The position numbers and the translations under genes are program-made. A stretch of 64,000 nt of DNA from Phialocephala subalpina (Eukaryota; Ascomycota; Leotiomycetes; Helotiales; Mollisiaceae): NCBI GenBank assembly GCA_900073065.1, contig FJOG01000003.1, positions 2,110,133 through 2,174,132 on the forward strand, written 5' to 3'. The notes beneath the pieces were generated by a model. That model did not search any database. It saw only the letters and a list, made by a program, of their open reading frames with translations, and was not told where the DNA came from. Shown here one piece after another: positions 22,263 to 33,894 of the stretch (the first letter of the stretch is position 1; each line of letters opens with the position of its first letter).

Positions 22263-23702
22263 ATGACCCCCATAATGACAGTCAGTCGAGAACTCGATAT
22301 CGTCTTGCTTGGTGCTACTGGTTACACAGGCTTCCTTTGCGCAGAGCATATCACCAAGACCTGTCCAACAACATTGAAATGGGCCATCGCAGGCAGGTCG
22401 CCAACGTCAATTGAAGCAGTGTCAGAGCGTCTGAAAGCCATCAGTAAAGATCGTAAACCACCAAGTAGTTTCTCCGGCCCCGTCAATTCTACTTGTGTCT
22501 GATAACAAAGATGTCGAGATCGTCCATCTCAATGCTATTGACCTAGACCGGCTAGCTTCCAAGACTCGAGTCGTAATCAACACGATTGGCCCCTTCTCTC
22601 GCTTCTCCGGCCCCATTATTGAGGCCTGTGCCAAGAATGGAACTCATTATGTCGATACGTGAGTTCGATTGTTCACCCAAGACAGACATTCTATGGTGCT
22701 GACGTTTGTGCAGTACCACTGAAACCTTGTGGATCAAAGAAATGATTGACAAATATCACTCAACAGCCGTTCGTACAGGGGTAAAGGTATCTATCAATCT
22801 GTTCCAACCACTTCTATCGTTCCAAGTGCTGATGGTAATTCAGATCATCCCGTCAATCTCACTTTCCAGCTCGCCATCTGATCTCCTCGCCTGGCTCTCA
22901 GCAACCGAAATCAAAGAACGAACGGGATCAGGCACCGCAGAAATCATAGCCTCAGGTAAACTAGAGTGAGCCTCGCCTCCTATCTCACCAGATTCAAAAC
23001 TAATAATGCAGACTCTCTGGAATGAGTGGTGGCTCACTTGCCTCCGTCATCGCTGTCCGAGAAAAATACGGCAGCTCATGGTTCCTCTCAGGCGACTCTT
23101 CAATCCTATCTCCAAATCTCAAACAGCGCCGAACAACCACTTCATGCCTCACTCGAATCTTTGGATACCGGCATGTCCCGGGTCTCGGAATGCTCACAAC
23201 ATCCTTCGTCAGCCCCGGAAACGAATCCGTGGTCCTCCGCAGCGCCGCCCTTGACCCATCTCTCTATGGACCAAACTTCAACTATTCCGAATACCTCCCT
23301 GCCAGCAACATCTTCGCCGCTATCTTAATCCACATTCTCACCAACATCTTTAACGCCCTCCTCGCATTCCCACTTTTCCGACGAATTCTCGAAAGACTAG
23401 CACCAGAGCCAGGTTCAGGCCCCGATCTGGTCAAGGCCGGGGAGGAGGAGAGCGCGGAATTTAAAGCTATGGGTATTTCAGAGGATGGGAAGGTGAAGGT
23501 GGGGAGTAGGTGGTGGTGGAAGGGGAGTGGGTATGAGGTTAGTGCTTTGCTTGCTGTTGAGGCTGCGGGCGTTTTGGTGGGTTGGAGTAAAGAGGAGAAG
23601 GGGAGTGGAAATGGTGGGATTTTGACGCCGAGTCATTTGGGGATGGAATTTGTTGAGAGATTGAGGAAGGTGGGTGTTGTTATTGAGTTTGAAGTATTGT
23701 AA
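22263..23702 (+). pseudogene. Saccharopine-dehydrogenase-like reductase with one frameshift
   Basis: Member of the saccharopine dehydrogenase-like / trans-acting enoyl reductase family. Exons 22263-22658, 22714-22796, 22844-22965, 23012-23702. The Rossmann start ELDIVLLGATGYTGFLCAEH is clear, with GRS at the end of strand 2. Exon 4 carries MSGGSLASV and a hydrophobic helix (SNIFAAILIHILTNIFNALL). At about 22457-22466 the frame shifts: ERLKAISKDRKPP is in the start frame, while VVSPAPSILLVSDNKDVEIV continues one base later. Removing one base of CCACCAAGTAG would restore it, so a single-base insertion or draft error is likely. A 45-nt intron could span the shift but would delete conserved-looking residues. 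Ends 39 bp from the convergent neighbour. Confidence 0.78.
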
Positions 23703-23740
23703 GTGATCTTTGTCCATCAGATCGAGCAGTATTCTTGCAA

Positions 23741-24094
23741 TTACATAATCTCACAAAGCTTCTTGCCAGCTGCCTTCTTCTTCTTCAACTCCTCTTCCTC
23801 ATCTACCTCCTTCAAGATCTGTCCAATAAGACACTTAGCCTTAAGAAATTAGTCATGCCCCCAACGATTACAGGCTATGACAAGCTTGCTTACATGAATT
23901 CGGTGAGGATGGTCCACGCCCAATCGATCCAGCATCCAGATCAGAATGTCCAAGGCGCCGGTGACATCTCTAGCTTTGTAAAGTTCGAGGGCCTCTTGAT
24001 ATTGAGAGCCGTAGAACTCACCATCGTTGAGTGTCGAAGGTGAGGAGGGTTTGGTGGGGTCAAGAGGAGGGAAAGGCTCGAGTTGCTCTGCCAT
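23741..24094 (-). CDS. Small conserved acidic/basic protein (99 aa)
   Basis: Two exons: 24094-23894 and 23839-23741, with a 54-nt GTAAGC..TTAAG intron. Begins MAEQLEPFPPLDPTKP and contains a helical segment YQEALELYKARDVTGALDIL followed by a Leu/Glu-rich helix, then a Glu/Lys-rich tail (EEEELKKKKAAGKKL). The first helical pair resembles a single tetratricopeptide-like hairpin, but one repeat is not diagnostic. No signal peptide or membrane segment. I do not know the function. It is convergent with the reductase gene. Confidence 0.75.
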
Positions 24095-27000
24095 TTTGGG
24101 AGATTCTGCTGGGGAGAGTTATTAGCTGCTATTTCGACAATACGTAGGTACGTAATACGAAATACGGTACCAGTACTCACTTCGCTGTACGACTTTTTGT
24201 ATGTGGGTGGAGAGTTGTCGTTGAAAGGTGAGATGTAGCTCATTCGAAGTGACATTACCTGTCGGCGGAGTGTCGCGGGTGAATTGTGTACTGGCGAGGA
24301 GGCTACATTCTCACCTTTGATCCCTTTGAGAACCGGAAAGCTCTGGAGCCTTTCTTGTCCATATATTGATAGGATCTCACAATTTCTCGCTTTGGAGAAC
24401 AGTACTGTTTAAGCAATTAAGAGTGTCAACCAATCGAATTCTTTTCGTTATTATACGATGCTTTCCAGACCATCAAGCCGATTCTGCAGCGTCTACTACC
24501 ATCCTATTTACTGTGGGCGTTGCTGCTCTTATGATATTCTCAGAGGCTCTGTGCCCATGGTGAGGCTGGTATAAAACACGGTTTGCAACAAGGAACCTCC
24601 TTTCTCAGAGCGTCAACCCCGCTCGGCTCTGGCAATTGAAAATCACTCCAAGGCTCGGATTAAGAAGGAAAGAGCAACGTGGCGTTCCTAGTGATCGCTT
24701 ACTTCATTTTCATGTTTTGAGAAGGAGCGTCGTCTTAGTGCGACTACCCCCTGCCTCCTCTTTTGATTGAATTTTGGATTCTCTTCCTCGCCTTCTTTCT
24801 CTCACACATCATCGCATCTGAGACGAACTCAAGTTCTCACCGTGAGACGCATCACGACTTGCTTCGAATCTCGACACAGATGAATTGGATCACCAACTGA
24901 AAAGTAACGAGGCGCAACATGCCACAATTGTCGGTTACTTTTTCAATTTTGAGGACCTGCAGACCAAGACCTTGAAAAGTCAGTTCTTACTTCAGGGGTG
25001 ATGATTGGGAGCAGAACTGCCTGGATGTCAGTCGCAGACGCAAAAGAGCTGATGCGCAGGAGAAATCTTTGAATGGTTGGTCTCAAGTGGCGATGAACAG
25101 CATGCAAAGCAGTGTCTCCAAATGTGCGTTCTTCTCATTTGGGAAGTGACCACGCGCAAGCTTCACGTGTGACGAAGTTCGACAGCGAGGAAGGAAGGAG
25201 CGACCCAGAAGCCATCACGCGTGCAGCCGCAATTCCAAAGTCATAAGAATTGCGTTCAAAGAAAGAAGGACAGTCCCTGTTCGTCTTGGTTTTCTGATTG
25301 TTCTTTCCACGTGAATTTACTTTGCACTTCTTCCTCATAACCAAATGCATATAATACAACGCCCGCTACTTCTCATCTTTCAAATAACTAGTGGCTCCGT
25401 TTTCCGAAGAAACCTTCGCAATAGAAAATTGTCGGCTCATTTTCCATGCTGAAGAATTCGATCATGACCGCTTGTAACCAGTCTCTGCATTGATTTGTTG
25501 TCCATTTCTATTGCGCGATGTCCGTTCATTTTATGGTTTGTGTGGGTGTTGNNNNNNNNNNNNNNNNNNNNNNNNNNNNNNNNNNNNNNNNNNNNNNNNN
25601 NNNNNNNNNNNNNNNNNNNNNNNNNNNNNNNNNNNNNNNNNNNNNNNNNNNNNNNNNNNNNNNNNNNNNNNNNNNNNNNNNNNNNNNNNNNNNNNNNNNN
25701 NNNNNNNNNNNNNNNNNNNNNNNNNNNNNNNNNNNNNNNNNNNNNNNNNNNNNNNNNNNNNNNNNNNNNNNNNNNNNNNNNNNNNNNNNNNNNNNNNNNN
25801 NNNNNNNNNNNNNNNNNNNNNNNNNNNNNNNNNNNNNNNNNNNNNNNNNNNNNNNNNNNNNNNNNNNNNNNNNNNNNNNNNNNNNNNNNNNNNNNNNNNN
25901 NNNNNNNNNNNNNNNNNNNNNNNNNNNNNNNNNNNNNNNNNNNNNNNNNNNNNNNNNNNNNNNNNNNNNNNNNNNNNNNNNNNNNNNNNNNNNNNNNNNN
26001 NNNNNNNNNNNNNNNNNNNNNNNNNNNNNNNNNNNNNNNNNNNNNNNNNNNNNNNNNNNNNNNNNNNNNNNNNNNNNNNNNNNNNNNNNNNNNNNNNNNN
26101 NNNNNNNNNNNNNNNNNNNNNNNNNNNNNNNNNNNNNNNNNNNNNNNNNNNNNNNNNNNNNNNNNNNNNNNNNNNNNNNNNNNNNNNNNNNNNNNNNNNN
26201 NNNNNNNNNNNNNNNNNNNNNNNNNNNNNNNNNNNNNNNNNNNNNNNNNNNNNNNNNNNNNNNNNNNNNNNNNNNNNNNNNNNNNNCCCGAACTCTTACC
26301 TGTGTGTGTAGGCGGTGGTGGTGCTGCTGCTGGGTAGTATTTTTGCCGGTATGGTGGTGGATCGTCTTGCCAGTTCTCGGCCGTGGAGTTGGGGGATCCT
26401 ATACTGATTTCTTTTCAGGGTTCTGGAAGATCAGAAACTACTGAAGGCGTTGCTGGGGCTTCAGCGTTGAGAATGAGTGAAAAATAAGTGATGTATATTT
26501 GACAAAGGGCGAACGTGGGGATTCGACAATCTTGAGGAGAGTCGAACTTCAGTGCGATGAAGGAAGTTGATGATTCAATACTTCTAGAAGGCTTCTAGAA
26601 TTACATAGTGTTCCGTCAAGAGCATTTCTAGACTCTTTAGGTCCCAAACGTTCATCACTTGATGTTGCTACATGATAGGATCTAGGAAGCTCTCGTCTTA
26701 GCTTACCCGAAAACCATCCCCATCATGGACATGAACAGCGCAAAAAGTCCTCTAAACTGACGGAGAATGATCCAAGCTCGATAATGACCTCGTCGTATAA
26801 GCCATGGAGCACGACGAGTTGTCGGAATAGGCTCGAGAGCGAGCTGCTTTTTGTCTCTCATGCTGCTAGACATTAGGGATGGTGGAGTGGGGGAGCAATA
26901 AGTACATCGTAAAAGGGATCACTTGAAAATCGATACTTCAAAATCTGAAACGGCCATCCATTTTTCGCATCATAAAAACGTACACATGGCCATACAATAA

Positions 27001-27204
27001 ATATTTTTCAAGCCATAAAGTCAACCAAGTAAAGACAAGGGAATCGTAAACATTTATATAGATTTCGTAACCCCATCACCAATCCATTTCCCATACAAAC
27101 GAAAGATCACCCTTTCACTCCATTCTGACGCCTCATCCGCCGAAGAAACATTGCGGAGGCATATGTACTGAGACGCCAAGCTCCAAGTAACATAGATATC
27201 AGGA
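24095..27204. other. Gene-poor 3.1 kb stretch with assembly gap
   Basis: No supported gene. The frames around the gap exist only because N was translated. Just after the gap (26310-26330) is a short GGT/GCT-type low-complexity run. The part 26900-27200 is the 3' flank of facB. I see no transposon ends or RNA gene. A gene inside the 735 unknown bases cannot be excluded. Confidence 0.4.
25552..26286. other. Assembly gap (735 N)
   Basis: Run of N. The sequence on its right begins with a low-complexity trinucleotide run, which may have broken the assembly. Confidence 0.99.
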
Positions 27205-30008
27205 TTACAAACCGAAAGTAGCATCCAAACCCTCAAGCAGGTACCCATCATTGGAAGACACAGAGCCTGGTATGAGATGACTGTAATCTTGCCGTCCAAG
27301 TCCAAGATCACTCGTCGATAAGTCCTCGCCTGAGCTCAGACTCTCTTCGCTGAATGACAAGACGGAACGTGCTGCAGGTGCGCTTGTGAAGTCGTTCATG
27401 TGCAGCGAGGTCATGTCCCATTGCGAGTCTGGAGACCAGTCACCATAGTTTGACGAAGCGGTATCAGCGAGTGAAAGAGCAGGTCCGCCGTATATCGCAT
27501 CGTAAAGATTTGTTTGTCCTCCGTCCAGCGACCCTAGCAAGACTTCCCATTCCGAAGCTGATACGCCTGATGACTTGTGGGTAGGATATCCATTATTTTG
27601 GAAGGCAGGTGTGTTAGCGCTTTGGTGTGGGTGCTGAGAGCGTTGTTGCATAGGAGACTGTGGTTGCGACTGGACAGGAGTGTTGCTTAACGAGAGGTAG
27701 TCGAGGTTCGGAACCTTCTCGCTCTTTATGATAGGCCGTTGCGGGAGCATGCTTGGCTGTGGCAGCTGTGAAGATGAATGCCGGTATTCACGTCGAGACA
27801 TTGGCGATTCAGACCGAGCGGAGTCGATGGGAGCTCTTCCGTGAGGCATCTCCTGACGCTGCATGTTGAGGTTCGGTAAAGTGGCGCGGCGTAACTTTTC
27901 TTGCTGAGACAGTAAGTCTGTCTCGCTCATCGTGGCACTTCCATGACGGTAAACCTGGGGTCGAATTTGCTGTCTTGGTACAGACGGCGAAGGTGTGGAC
28001 TTTGAGCTGGTTGGAGCCGGCATGTTGCTTGGGCTTCGGGTTGAGGTCGGCTTAGGAGCTTCCAGTGGAAGCATAGAAGCCGCCAGTCGTTTGAAGTCCG
28101 CTGCTCCGGGAGCTTTGGCTTTCTCAAGGAATTTGATCACTGCCGCAACCAACCGTTGGCTCTCCTGCATCAACTTCCCCTCCTGCTTAAGATCGAGACC
28201 TTGATAGAGTATGCTCAAGCCACAAAGGGTGAGCATCTCATTCCTATTTAGGCAGAATGAGAAGGACATGCTTCGTTCTTCGAGAAGCTGCACAATCTGG
28301 ATAATGTGTTTGCTGGAATCGGCAACTGAGATAACTGACGGGGATGCTTTGTTCCCTAGGGTTGATCCGACTGCTGGGCGATGAATTAAGGTACGGATGT
28401 AGTAGTAAGCAAGAGACTGCGACAAAATTAGAAAAGCTGTGTCAAAATGCTAGGTGGAGTGACTTACGAGTATCGCAGATCGGCTTCCTGTGACATCTGT
28501 CGAGGGCTTGTCCTGGGCGAAGTTCAATTTCAGGTGAGCAGGCAGGCCATCGGACCATTCGTTGAGCTCAGTATCAAGAGAGGCCATGGATTGCAGGGAA
28601 AGATCATGTGTTGCAGCAGCCGGGTAGTTTTGATCTAGAACCTTGGAGAGAATACGTGAAGCACGGAATAGTGCCAAGGCACTTGAGATCTTCGTATACT
28701 CGCCTGGTAGTGTCGGCTGGAAACCTCTTTCTGTGACGTACTCATCATCGGTGTCTGATGGATACTCTGCGTGAATATCTTCTTCCTTGAGAAGCTTGGG
28801 GAGACCAAGGAGAGCGGCGGAAAAGCTATATGGGTCAGTGATTGCGTGTCAAATGCGAGAAGTCTGAACATACCAGTCAACAGTGTACAGAGTCCAGAAG
28901 ACCTTCTTTCGAGTCTCGATGGTGAGAGCTCCGAATGAGAATCTCTTCTGGCTTTGGTGTAGGCCAAGACGGTGAGAGAGGCCAACGGCAATTCCCTTGT
29001 AGTGTTGGAGTCGACTGTAGTCGGATTTCGAGATGCAGTAAATGAGTGAAAGGACCAAACACTGCAGAGTCACGAGTGTGTTGTCCATCTGAACCTTTTC
29101 GAGAGAAGAACGCCATTGGTTTTCGCAAAAAGCGATATGTTGGCGATCTGGATTGTCGCTAGAAAGTCCAGCAATGCCAAAGACAAGATGAAGTTGGGCC
29201 AGCTTATGAGGGTCTGTCACTTGCTCGGGATTCGACATGTACTCATCATACAAGCGGAGGAAAGTGGGCTTATGAAGAACCGGGAAAAGAGGTGCCCATT
29301 CCTGGAAGAAGACATTGACGCATCGGTCGGAGAACATGCGAGGCGGCGCACTGGAGGTCTTTGGTGATGCAGCCTTGACGATAGGTGTTGTGTCGCCTTG
29401 AATATTGAGGAATGCTTCAGTGTTAAACCCAGACAGGGACTTTCCACTTTCTTGCACTCTGCGCTTGAAGGCATCTGTAAATGTTAGTTGCAACGAAAGC
29501 GATCTTCCTGACCAAGATACGTACCAACAAAAGCTCTACCACTCGACGCACCCATGAAGTAAGAATCCGAATTCTCTACTCCAAGCAGTAACGGCGACGC
29601 CTGAACACGAAAAACGTCTTCTTTTGGTGGACTTGCAACAATCTCTTTCCGAGTCTCAGCAGGTGGTGAGCAGCTCGACGATGTTGACGATCGGCGATTC
29701 GAATGCATCTTCGAGAGCATATCAATCTTCTCATCCTTCTCATCCAACAAATCCTTCAGTTCCCTCACTTCAGCCTCTAATGTACGAACGCGCTCCTCCA
29801 ACGATTCTGTGTATCCTCGTGGGAATGCTCGTCGACTGAGCTTGTCGCTGGTCTTGCACTCGAAGCCGACGTTCGCGCACTGTGAACAACACGGTCGGAT
29901 CCCATCGCATCGTATCTTCTTGCTCCGACAACGATCGCAGGCCTGGGCGATTCGACTCTGCGAATTCGACCCAACCTTGATCACTTTCATCGGCAGGATT
30001 CCAGGCAT
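27205..30008 (-). CDS. facB: FacB/Cat8-type activator of acetate use and gluconeogenesis
   Basis: Zn2Cys6 activator of acetyl-CoA synthase, glyoxylate-cycle and gluconeogenic genes. Exons 30008-29525, 29474-28874, 28825-28468, 28416-27205; 884 aa; introns 48-51 nt. I start at [13 protein letters not shown], the usual family start; an upstream in-frame Met at 30149 adds 47 residues of non-family sequence. The zinc cluster is [21 protein letters not shown].. with a linker [17 protein letters not shown], then a coiled-coil ([26 protein letters not shown]), all highly characteristic of FacB. The fungal-TF middle homology region spans exon 2-3, and the Gln/Ser/Pro-rich C-terminus fits an activation region. 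Length matches FacB (about 870 aa). Confidence 0.95.
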
Positions 30009-30294
30009 TTTGGCGGTGGCAGGAGCAAAAAGAGAGTCTGATTGTGATGATTGTTGTCCTGAACGCATCCGCTTCGGTCCGTGAGCCTTCTGGAAGATCC
30101 ACAGCAGTACGTCTCGGATCAGATATTGAAACCCATTAATTGTCTTCAAACATCAGTCGTGAAATAAACCTCCTCGCTTCGTTCGATGTTTCGTTCCAAG
30201 TCGAGATATGGCAACTGGTTTCGATCTTGATACTTTGCGGAGAGAAGTGTTGGGAAGGAGGAAGAGAGTGTGCAGCGAGGAGAGAAGATAATGT

Positions 30295-30415
30295 GTGGGG
30301 AATTGGGACGGGCCTGCGCTACCTGGGGTTCCAGCAAGCGTTGGCTCACAATGTCCGCAGGCTGTGGGCCATGTGGTGGCCCCGGAAAGTCTCCCACTGT
30401 CCAGCCCAGCCCCGC
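30295..30415. promoter_or_regulatory. Cluster of CreA-like sites upstream of facB
   Basis: Four matches to SYGGRG (either strand): GTGGGG at 30295-30300, CTGGGG at 30323-30328, CCCCGG at 30380-30385, CCCCGC at 30410-30415, all about 290-410 bp upstream of the start. Glucose repression of facB/CAT8 by CreA/Mig1 is known in other fungi. The motif is short and degenerate, so chance occurrence is quite possible. Confidence 0.35.
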
Positions 30416-31759
30416 ATCGTCTTAGTGGGAAAGCTACAGGGGGCGCGAGATGGCACATATTACCATGCACGACGCGACGCTCTTACTGGATCGACCAGCT
30501 ATTTCTGCAAGGCGATATCTCAACTCCTCAGATCAGATCATCTCAACAAACTTTCCCACACTTCTGTTTTGCTGCGAACTTGCAGTCATGAGCTTGTCTC
30601 CTGATGCCGTCCTAGGACACCCCCGGGCAGATCAACTACCCGTTGCCCTCCCAAGAGAGCAAAAGAGAGCCGGGACAGACTTGATTGACGACCTTCGGGC
30701 CCGTCATCTTCCGACCTCACAATATCCAGAGCAAATTGGGTCCTGGTTCCGCCCATAAGATCTGCCAACTGCTGCAACGGCTGCAGAACGCTTCGGATGG
30801 ACATGGAGAACGACGAGTCAGGTAGATCTTATCTTTATGGTGGAAGCTTCTCTGTTAAGAAGAACTGCTGCAGCATTGTGGTTCAGATTGCATTTCATTT
30901 TGGGTCCTCGATTCTGCTCGGCTTCCTTTTGCCTGTCTCCAATATACGGCGAACGGCGCAGGTTTAGGCTCAATCAACACGCGCCGTTTTTGCCGTGTCA
31001 TGTGAGACGTCTAAGAGTTGCAATTCGGGTCGCCTTGATTGGATGATGCTGGACTTTATTGTGCACAAAGAGTGTAAGTGACGCTATTTCGGATGGTGCA
31101 CTGACGGTTGATGCTTATGATCAGCTGTAGTGTTGCCACGAGTGTTGGTTTCTTCGACTCCGCACTTGATGCCATCATCGCCTTCCAAGATGGCTTGATG
31201 TAGAGGCATCTGTTCCACAACAGGAAATCACATCGGTTCTTAGGGTCTGGAGTATCCGGGGGAATGCGGGGGACAGCAGACTCCTTCGCATTTTGTCCCG
31301 CAGTCTAAGTTTGATTTGGTGATAGAGACGCATTTTAAGGTTTGGAGGATGCCACCAACCAATAGAAAATCGAAGTACGTTCGAGGTCATGCGAGAGAGT
31401 AGAAAATCGTACCATTGTGAATCAGTCTCGCAGGTCTGACATGCAATGTTCACAGATCAGGTTAATTCTTGAAACCTTCGAGACTGTTCCGAACGCCTCT
31501 CAATCCACGAGGCATATCGTGGGGTTCAATCATGATAACCATCTGTAGATCTGGTTAATGTGAAATTTTGCCTCATTGTGACGTCGATGACGCCCAATTG
31601 ATAGCCTGCTTTTGTACATTCCCATTAACTTCTAGATCGGTGGCATCTTTTGGGAGGATCTCCGGGGTGGTATGATTGGATGTTGTGAGGCAAGATCCCA
31701 GCACCTCGATATGCGTGACCTGCATCCTTGTGCAGGGCTTGACTGCGGCAGCCACGAAT
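30416..31759. other. Intergenic upstream of facB and 3' of the SET gene
   Basis: 1.3 kb without a supported gene; frames here look like chance. Probably the long regulatory region of facB. Confidence 0.4.
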
Positions 31760-33523
31760 TCAGCTGAAGTCGTCCTCATCATTGGTTGCATTGCTCTCCT
31801 GCTGTTCCGGTCGTTCTTCGTCATCCATCGACCCGAGATATCGAAGAACAGTCTCGCTTTCAAGGAGCGTGTTTTTCTGGGATCGGATTAGCTCCCATGC
31901 ATGCGGGAATCGAAAGATATCGTGGAAAGCCTACCTGCATATCGATAACTGCAAAGGTTTTCTCCAAGATAGCGGTCTCGCTCTCTCTCAGCTGCAGGGC
32001 ACTCCCTTGGCTTTGCGGAGCAACAAGTCCTGTCCCTGCAAGTGACTGCAGCATATCCTCGCTCTCGTACAGACGTTCCAGCTGTTGACGAATGCGATCT
32101 TGCAATAAGGCAACGGCACGAAGTTTGAAAACATCTTTGAGTTCGTGGTCTGAGATGAGTGATTCGAAGTCATCTGTGGCTTCAGTAACATCAGACTCTT
32201 GCCAAAACACCTTCAGTTGACTTCGGGAGCCATCAGTTTGTTGGAGAACTCTAAATTCGAGGCCATCTTCCTCGTTGAGACACATGAGGTACAGAAATGG
32301 ACTATACCATTGAAAGCCACCTTCTTCGTCCTCTATTCGGACGATTGGTGGCTTTGCGAAAGCCGCAGCCTTTGCCTTTCCGAGAGGATCATCCTCAAAC
32401 GGCTCGAGAGTCAAGGTCAAGCCCTTCTCAATGCTCCTCTCGTCTATGAAACCGTAGCTGAACAGCATCTCAGCCTCACTTTTTGAAGTACCATAGCTTA
32501 TGGTAATCTCTGCTCCGATGCTGAGCTTTACATCCGGTCTGAGAAGTAGAGCGACACCTTCGGATTTGGGTTCATAGTATGAATTTGGTTTCGAGGAATG
32601 GTTGACCATGTCCACACATGGAATCATTGACTCTCCTGCGTTTGGAAGTTCCAAGCAACGTGACCTATACCAGGCATCCAGAAGGAGCCAATCTCTCAGT
32701 TGAAAGGAATCGTTATCCCACCAACACCTCTTGCACCAAGGTATGTCGACAGTCACTTCGCGCAGCACCTCATACTCTCGAAGCAGTGACGCCATCTTGG
32801 CGGCCACTGCAGTCTATAAAAAGTGTCAGATCATGTTGATAGACTAGTAGCCAGTCCTAGCTTTGACATGCAAGATACAATAATGTCGTTCAGATAGCAC
32901 TCCTTTCAACTACAGTGGAAAGGGCCATAATCGATACGGCACTGCGAACCCCGAGAAAGGCTTCTCTCTCGAGATACCACATGAAAGCAGTTATCGACAC
33001 AAAAGAAATCAACACACCTCCAAGGACGTGCCGACCAACAGCATTCTCTCCTCTTCACTCCACATCGTAGGAACTGGAATGACGTCGGGAAGCATTTTGA
33101 CATACTCAGTCCACGGATTGGACAGGCCAACAGTCTTCTCATCGGCGTGTGATGTAATCGTGATCTGCATCAAAAGAAATAACATCACGTCGCCTCTCGT
33201 TGACTATTTCGGGTCAGCAACTCTGCATTGCACATCAAAATAACACAAAATACTACCTTCCCACCAAAAGCCTCGAGCAATTGCTTGAAATGCGCGTCGA
33301 CCTTTGCATGTTCCTCTACAGCTTCAGCTCCTAATATAAGATCATGCGGTACGATGAGTAACGTTGGCACGTCAAACACATCTTTAGAGCTCAAAGCGCG
33401 AGACGTGACGAGACCGTAGCCTTTTTCTGAGCCAAGATCTTGAACACTGATGTCGAGGAAATTAACGTCGTTGAGCTTCGACCAAGCTGGTAGAGCTGTG
33501 ATGGGCAGATGTTGGCGATGCAT
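31760..33523 (-). CDS. SET-domain protein lysine methyltransferase (RuBisCO-LSMT type)
   Basis: Predicted S-adenosylmethionine-dependent lysine methyltransferase of the SETD6/Rkm group acting on non-histone targets. Exons 33523-33257, 33203-33018, 32813-31935, 31876-31760; 482 aa. Introns are 53, 204 and 58 nt; the second is unusually long for this window. The SET core shows GYGLVTSRAL near the start, the MIPCVDMVNHSSKPN motif (NH before the catalytic loop), and EITISYGTSKSEAEMLFSYGF, the Tyr-containing motif. The C-terminal half matches the helical substrate-binding domain of this group. The tail is acidic (EERPEQQESNATNDEDD). Target unknown. Confidence 0.9.
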
Positions 33524-33894
33524 TTTTTAATTCTTAATTGGACCGAATGGAAGTTGTGAGCTAGAATTTTTGGAGATGTGGGAGGTTGAAGGTCGAAGCG
33601 TTTTTGCCGTTTTGAGTTTGACTCTTGGCACGTGTTGCGTCACGTGTTGCTGTCGCATTTTCAACCTTGGAAGTCTCGAAGTGCAGACTATCCTTGAAGA
33701 TTGACCTTCTGGATTTTTAGTCTGCCTCGAGTCGTCTGTATCTTGTACTTTGTGCTCATTTTCACCCTTCCTTGAAAGTGGCATTTTAACTTCTACCATA
33801 CGAGGTCTCCCACCTCGTAACGAAGCATCACAAAACCCAAGCTGGCTTCAGAAAGACAAGAATTTTTACGTGCATTATCCTGTCAAGTCTAACT

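Noticed and set aside
25490..26444. Long frames of 270-310 codons across the first gap
   Set aside because: They consist almost wholly of translated N. The same applies to frames across 44784-45207 and 62592-63448.
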